From assembly GCF_003568665.1 (NCBI RefSeq), contig NZ_QXMH01000001.1, positions 2,356,001 through 2,420,000 of the forward strand: a stretch of DNA of 64,000 bases, in the 5' to 3' direction. This document shows positions 59,628 to 64,000 of this stretch, one piece after another (position 1 is the first letter of the stretch; every line of letters starts with the position of its first letter). The notes beneath the pieces are model-generated. The model did not search any database. It had not been told where the DNA came from and saw nothing but the letters and a program-made list of their open reading frames with translations. Position numbers and translations under genes: made by a program. This stretch comes from Chitinophaga alhagiae. GTDB taxonomy: Bacteria > Bacteroidota > Bacteroidia > Chitinophagales > Chitinophagaceae.

Positions 59628-60034
59628 CTGGACCTCACACTTTAAAAACACGTTTATTTTTGGTATACGTTGCATGTTGTTAACCTCATACACTACCGGA
59701 ATTTCTACCGGGCCTTTTCCTTTGTGGCCGGGAACAATCAATTGCCGTATTGCAGGCAGAAATGTCAAAAAATGCATTAAAAATGCTCTTTTGTCAACTT
59801 TTATTTTGTTTAAAAATGCTTCTTTTGATGACTGAGTTGTAAGAGATTTTAAATCATGTCTCTAGCAGTAATGACCGGCAACGCTCTCAAAACAGCGCAT
59901 GCCTGCCTGCCCTCCAATTCATACCAGATCAATAATGACAAGCTGCTGTTTCCACCGTTTAGCGAATGCAGCCTTAATTCAAGCCTGACGCAGCACCCGG
60001 GCTGCAATTAAGGATCGACCAAAAAAATGAATGC
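59628..60034. other. 407-bp gap between the GH9 and GH106 genes
   Basis: The first 230 bp are AT-rich and probably hold the GH106 promoter, but no convincing -33/-7 pair was found; TTATTTTG at 59801-59808 has one mismatch to TAnnTTTG. Besides the doubtful 51-codon frame at 59856-60011, nothing else was recognised. Confidence 0.4.
59856..60011 (+). CDS. Possible 51-residue ORF upstream of the GH106 gene
   Basis: An ATG-started frame of 51 codons ending 23 bp before the GH106 gene. The peptide starts MSLAVMTGNALKTAHACLP, with no recognisable motif. It could be a leader peptide or chance. Codon use does not clearly support coding. Confidence 0.2.
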   Translation: MSLAVMTGNALKTAHACLPSNSYQINNDKLLFPPFSECSLNSSLTQHPGCN

Positions 60035-63000
60035 ATGAATATTGACAGAAGAAAATTTATACAGCTAGGGTCACTAACTACTTTAAGCCTGGGGGTCAAC
60101 GCGGCCACCCCAGGCTTCCTGAGCAGCGGGAGCATGTTTGCGGCCGCGGCGGGAGATGGCGTGCGCCGCGGGTTTACCAACCCGCCGGATGATGCAAAGG
60201 CGTGCTGCTACTGGTGGTGGTTTAACGGGCTGATCAATAAGGAAGGGATTACGCGAGACCTGGAAGAGTTCCGGGACAAGGGGATTGGTGGCGTACTGCT
60301 GGTCAATACGTCAGACGGTTTGGGCGGCGCCAGCATGCCCAAGGGCGCCCCGTTGTTCGGGGACGAATGGAAGGCGCTGTACCGCCACGCCATCCAGGAA
60401 GCCAAACGGCTGAACATTGAAGTGGGTGTGAATTTCAGCGCCGGCTGGTGCATGGGCGGCCCCTGGATACCGCCGCAGCATGCGGGCCGGTGGGTGCTGC
60501 AATCTGAAACAACGGTGAAAGGCCCCATGAAGTTTACAGGAAAACTGCCGCTGCCGGGCAACAGGGCTGGCTACGACCATGTGTTTAATCCGCCCGGCTT
60601 CAAAGACTATATAGACCTGCCGCTAGAGCAGCTTGACTACAGGGATACGGCTGTAGTGGCCTTCCCGAAAGGGGCTTCAAAACTGACCGGCGAAAGGGCC
60701 AAACTGATCCCTGCCAAAACGAACCGGAAAGATGCCAGCAATTTCATAAAAGCAAAAGACCTGATGGAGCCGGTGCTGGCGCCGTGGCAGTCCGCCCCGG
60801 AAGACCGGCCCGTTCCCGCCGCCCGGGTAATTGACCTGACCGGTCAACTCAGCGCGGATGGCCACCTTGACTGGGACGTACCCGAAGGGGAATGGATCAT
60901 TGTGCGCACCGGTCACAGGATGACGGGCTCCAAACTGATGATAGCCCCGCCTGAAGCAAACGGCCTTTCCGTAGGCTGGCTCAGCAGCGAAGGGGTGGAA
61001 CTGCAGTTCAAACACCTGGGCAAAATATTGCTGGAAGAGGCAGGGCCGCTGTCTGCCAATACGCTCAAATATTTTTGTGATGATAGTTTTGAAGACGGCT
61101 TCCCGAACTGGACGGAGAAGATTCTGGAGAAGTTCCGCGAATACCGCGGTTACGATGCGGCCCCATACCTGCCTGTATTGGCCGGTTACATCGTTACCAG
61201 CGCCGAAGTATCTGACCGCTTTCTGCACGACTACCGCAAAACAGTGGCAGATTGTATGGCAGACAGCCACTACCGGCGTTTTGCGGAGCTTTGCCACAAG
61301 CATGGCCTGCAAGTGCAAAATGAGGCCGCAGGCCCCAGCCGCTCGGGTACCATGTGCATGGACGGCCTGAAGAACCTGGGCCGGAGTGACAGGCCCATGG
61401 GCGAATTTTGGCTGGGCCTGAAACACGATGAAGAAGGCGGCCTGGACGATAACCTCTCTTACGGCGTATCCCGCCTGGAGCTTGGCCAAAATAAAGTAAC
61501 AAAAATGACCGCCTCCGCCGCTCATATCTACGGCCGAAAAACCGCTTCAGCAGAGGCATTCACCGCCTTCCGGCACTGGAATGACTATCCCGGTTCCCTG
61601 AAGCAGGCCACAGACCGCGCCTTTTGCGAAGGCATCAACCGCATTGTGATCCATACTTCTACCGCCACCCGCCCGCAAGACGGCAAGCCTGGTTATGAGT
61701 ATGGCGCCGGTACGCATTTTAACCCGAATGTGACCTGGTGGAACCAGTCAGGCGCTTTCCTTTCCTACATTGCCCGGTGCCAGTACCTGCTGCGGGAAGG
61801 GAAGTTTGTAGCGGACATATTGTATTACAATGGGGATTGGGCGCCGAATATTGTGGAGCCTAAACATACAGATCCCTCCCTGGGAAAAGGATATGACTAC
61901 GATGTATGCAACGCGGAAGTATTGTTGCAAAGACTGGACGTAAAAAACAAGCGGCTGGTATTGCCCGATGGCATGAGCTACCGCCTGCTGGTGTTGCCAG
62001 ACACCACGCGCATGCCGGCGGAAGTACTGCGGAAGATCAGGAAGCTGGTGCAGCAAGGCGCTACCGTGGTGGGCCCACGGCCGGAGCAAGACCCCGGTCT
62101 CAAAGATTACCCTGCATGCGATGCTGATGTGCAAAAACTGGCAGCGGAAATATGGGGTAATTGTGATGGCGTGCAGGTTAAACGACACACTTTCGGCAAG
62201 GGAAGAATATACTGGAACACGCCGCTACGGGACATCCTGCAACAAGATGGCGCCGGGCCTGATTTTGAACACAGCGGCGTCAATGCGTACATAGATTTTA
62301 TTCACCGCACTACCCCGGAGGCGGAAATTTATTTTGTGGCCAACCGCCATAACCGGTTGGAGAAAATAAACTGCCAATTCAGGATCACCGGCCGCCGGCC
62401 GGAAATATGGGACCCTGTATCTGGCAATATGTACCCCGCGGCGTATTCCGCTTCGGGTAACCAGGTAACGCTGGCTATGGAATTTGCGCCCTTTCAATCG
62501 TTCTTCGTCATCTTCCCCCAACAGGCGCCTCAGAAGCCTGCGCAGCCGGTAAATTTCCCGGAGCTGACCAGGCTGATGGATATAGAGGGCGGCTGGAAGG
62601 TGAAGTTCGATACGGCCTGGGGAGGCCCTGCGGAAGCGGATTTCCCAACGCTGCAAGATTGGACGCAACGGCCGGAAGAAGGCATCAGGTATTACTCCGG
62701 TACGGCTACGTACGTGAAACAGTTTACGTTCAGCGGTACCGTGCAGCGCGGCAAAAAACTGTTCCTTGACCTGGGCGTGGTGAAGAACATTGCCGAAGTA
62801 CGGTTGAATGGCCAGCCGCTGGGTATTGTATGGACGGCGCCCTGGCGGGTAGACATCACTTCTGCCCTCCGGCCCGGCAACAACCTGTTGGAAATAGCAG
62901 TAGTGAACCTCTGGCCCAACCGCCTCATCAGGGATGCCGGCCTGCCGCCGGAGCAGCGCCTCACCAACACCAACATTGCGTTTAAAAGTGACGCGCCCCT

Positions 63001-63049
63001 GCTGCCTTCCGGCCTGCTCGGGCCCGTTACCTTCATGGGCTTGAAATGA
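60035..63049 (+). CDS. Alpha-L-rhamnosidase, GH106
   Basis: A 1004-residue exported enzyme of family GH106, which removes alpha-L-rhamnose from rhamnogalacturonan and related glycans. The N-terminus has a Tat-like twin-arginine motif (DRRKFIQLGSLTTLSLG). Family motifs are CYWWWFNGLINKEGITRDL, GIGGVLLVNTSDG and NFSAGWCMGGPW; YFCDDSFEDGFPNWTEK and NEAAGPSRSG hold candidate catalytic acids. A C-terminal beta-sandwich (LFLDLGVVKNIAEVRLNG, LEIAVVNLWPNRLIRDAG) ends the protein. It shares its transcription direction with the GH9 gene. Confidence 0.92.
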   Translation: MNIDRRKFIQLGSLTTLSLGVNAATPGFLSSGSMFAAAAGDGVRRGFTNPPDDAKACCYWWWFNGLINKEGITRDLEEFRDKGIGGVLLVNTSDGLGGASMPKGAPLFGDEWKALYRHAIQEAKRLNIEVGVNFSAGWCMGGPWIPPQHAGRWVLQSETTVKGPMKFTGKLPLPGNRAGYDHVFNPPGFKDYIDLPLEQLDYRDTAVVAFPKGASKLTGERAKLIPAKTNRKDASNFIKAKDLMEPVLAPWQSAPEDRPVPAARVIDLTGQLSADGHLDWDVPEGEWIIVRTGHRMTGSKLMIAPPEANGLSVGWLSSEGVELQFKHLGKILLEEAGPLSANTLKYFCDDSFEDGFPNWTEKILEKFREYRGYDAAPYLPVLAGYIVTSAEVSDRFLHDYRKTVADCMADSHYRRFAELCHKHGLQVQNEAAGPSRSGTMCMDGLKNLGRSDRPMGEFWLGLKHDEEGGLDDNLSYGVSRLELGQNKVTKMTASAAHIYGRKTASAEAFTAFRHWNDYPGSLKQATDRAFCEGINRIVIHTSTATRPQDGKPGYEYGAGTHFNPNVTWWNQSGAFLSYIARCQYLLREGKFVADILYYNGDWAPNIVEPKHTDPSLGKGYDYDVCNAEVLLQRLDVKNKRLVLPDGMSYRLLVLPDTTRMPAEVLRKIRKLVQQGATVVGPRPEQDPGLKDYPACDADVQKLAAEIWGNCDGVQVKRHTFGKGRIYWNTPLRDILQQDGAGPDFEHSGVNAYIDFIHRTTPEAEIYFVANRHNRLEKINCQFRITGRRPEIWDPVSGNMYPAAYSASGNQVTLAMEFAPFQSFFVIFPQQAPQKPAQPVNFPELTRLMDIEGGWKVKFDTAWGGPAEADFPTLQDWTQRPEEGIRYYSGTATYVKQFTFSGTVQRGKKLFLDLGVVKNIAEVRLNGQPLGIVWTAPWRVDITSALRPGNNLLEIAVVNLWPNRLIRDAGLPPEQRLTNTNIAFKSDAPLLPSGLLGPVTFMGLK

Positions 63050-63218
63050 GACCTGCCATATTGAAAAGAGCGCTGGCTGTGAGCATATCTTCCGCCGGTT
63101 GCAAGCGCCGCCCTCCGGCCAGCCAAACCCGGTAACGCCGCCGCCAGATATGGAAACGGAACTGAACAGGCCTGGCCCGCCGCCGGGAGACTCTACGGTT
63201 GCGGTGATACCGGTATTT

Positions 63219-64000
63219 TTATGGCTTTACCGGCTGTCCGTTGATGTTGACGCCGGTTGACCTGCTGGCATGGTAGATATCTTTTTTCTCCGGTTCTTTT
63301 ACCGTAATACCCGTCATTTTACTGGTGTGTACATTGTCTATCACCAGCGCGGGCCTGAAGTCTTTTTTTGCGCAGGTCAGCGTAAGCCCGTCTACCTGTA
63401 TGTTTTTTGCATGGCGGATAAAGAAGCCCCAGGCCGGCAATTCCCTGAACATAGAAAACTCGGGGTACGCGGTGGCCCGGTCAGGTATCCGGCTAATGGT
63501 GTCAAGCGCTACTTTGGCCAACAGCGGGTTGCCGCCGCCAGGGTAGCTGATGGTGATGTTTTTGAGCGTAACGTTGGAGATGAGAGCGTCCGGCATGCCC
63601 ACTATGGCCGCCGGTGAAATATTGCGGGGCATGTCTTCTATGGGGCCTTCGTATTCATAGCCCGCATCCGGCTTGGTGGCCGGTATTTCCGCATAAAGAT
63701 TGGCGATGCGGATATTTTCCAGCCGTGCTTTTTTACCGGCCACCCGTTCACCAATGCGGAGGAATATAGCGTTGCCGGTGTTGTAGGCCTGCAGGCCGTC
63801 TACCTCCATATCTTCCAGGTAACCGCCGTCTACCGCCAGCAAAGCAATGGCGGAGCGGTAAGTATCGAACACCCTGATGTTCCGTATCCTGATATTGCCG
63901 AACCCACCGAGAGAAGCGGTGCCGAATTTGATGCCGTTTGCGCTGGAGCGTACGGTACAATTCTCGATCAGCACGTTTTTGCAGGCCTTTGCCGCATCGT
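63219..64000 (-). CDS. GH28-like right-handed beta-helix protein (cut by window end)
   Basis: The C-terminal 260 residues of a gene whose start lies beyond the right edge. Repeated short strands (NVLIENCTVRSSANGIKFG, FGNIRIRNIRVFDTYRSAI, ISNVTLKNITISYPGGG) are typical of the parallel beta-helix of GH28 polygalacturonases and related pectinases; SANGIKFGT matches the late active-site turn of that fold. The catalytic aspartates would be further upstream, so activity cannot be judged. It fits the pectin/rhamnose context. The 169 bp between it and the GH106 gene hold no recognised feature. Confidence 0.75.
   Translation of the reverse strand, partial: DAAKACKNVLIENCTVRSSANGIKFGTASLGGFGNIRIRNIRVFDTYRSAIALLAVDGGYLEDMEVDGLQAYNTGNAIFLRIGERVAGKKARLENIRIANLYAEIPATKPDAGYEYEGPIEDMPRNISPAAIVGMPDALISNVTLKNITISYPGGGNPLLAKVALDTISRIPDRATAYPEFSMFRELPAWGFFIRHAKNIQVDGLTLTCAKKDFRPALVIDNVHTSKMTGITVKEPEKKDIYHASRSTGVNINGQPVKP

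Overview
The window is chromosomal DNA of a Bacteroidetes (Bacteroidota) bacterium, most likely a Chitinophagaceae member close to Chitinophaga. The evidence is a SusC/SusD pair, PorX, a fused LpxC-FabZ, a DUF3098 gene beside ftsX, the fused rhamnulose-1-phosphate aldolase/dehydrogenase, several AraC-type regulators next to transport or sugar genes, and promoters with the Bacteroidetes -7 element TAnnTTTG. Shine-Dalgarno sequences are mostly absent, so starts were chosen from N-terminal family fit, signal peptides and promoter position. No tRNA, rRNA, CRISPR array, prophage or insertion sequence was found.

Layout. 1-3.6 kb: 5' part of a Tricorn-like protease and leuS, both minus. 3.6-5.6 kb: ftsX, a DUF3098 gene and uppP. 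5.6-12.5 kb: an AraC regulator divergent from a SusC/SusD pair and a PepSY membrane protein, possibly an iron or siderophore uptake locus. 12.5-18.7 kb: alanine dehydrogenase, tsaE, a copper P-type ATPase and recQ. 18.7-29.4 kb: a long minus-strand run with an oxidoreductase, a HerA-like ATPase, a lipoprotein, a metallo-hydrolase, an MFS protein, an unusual ABC ATPase, the lipid A genes lpxA, lpxC-fabZ and lpxD, and an HD phosphohydrolase. 29.5-34.5 kb: porX, a 108-aa protein, a PhnP-like hydrolase, a ComEA-like protein and an acyl-CoA dehydrogenase. 34.7-38.1 kb: a GapN-type aldehyde dehydrogenase, a small AraC regulator and a diheme cytochrome c. 38.3-42.2 kb: a 65-aa protein, clpX, clpP and tig.

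42.5-64 kb is a rhamnose and pectin utilisation region. A GntR/LacI-type hybrid regulator is divergent from rhaT, rhaE-rhaW (fused), rhaI and rhaB, which together take up L-rhamnose and convert it to DHAP and L-lactate. Around this core lie GH78 and two GH106-type enzymes, a GH9 enzyme, a GH28-like beta-helix protein cut by the window end, an AraC regulator and a sugar isomerase of unknown specificity. The likely substrate is rhamnogalacturonan or another rhamnose-rich plant glycan. No SusC/SusD pair lies in this part.

The non-coding features most worth a second look are: a 47/48-bp tandem repeat ahead of clpX in which each unit carries a 13-15 codon mini-ORF, three of them stop-start coupled; a cassette of five 11-bp repeats between inverted arms upstream of gapN; and two pairs of direct repeats with exactly 21-bp spacing, each beside an AraC-type regulator, which look like operators.
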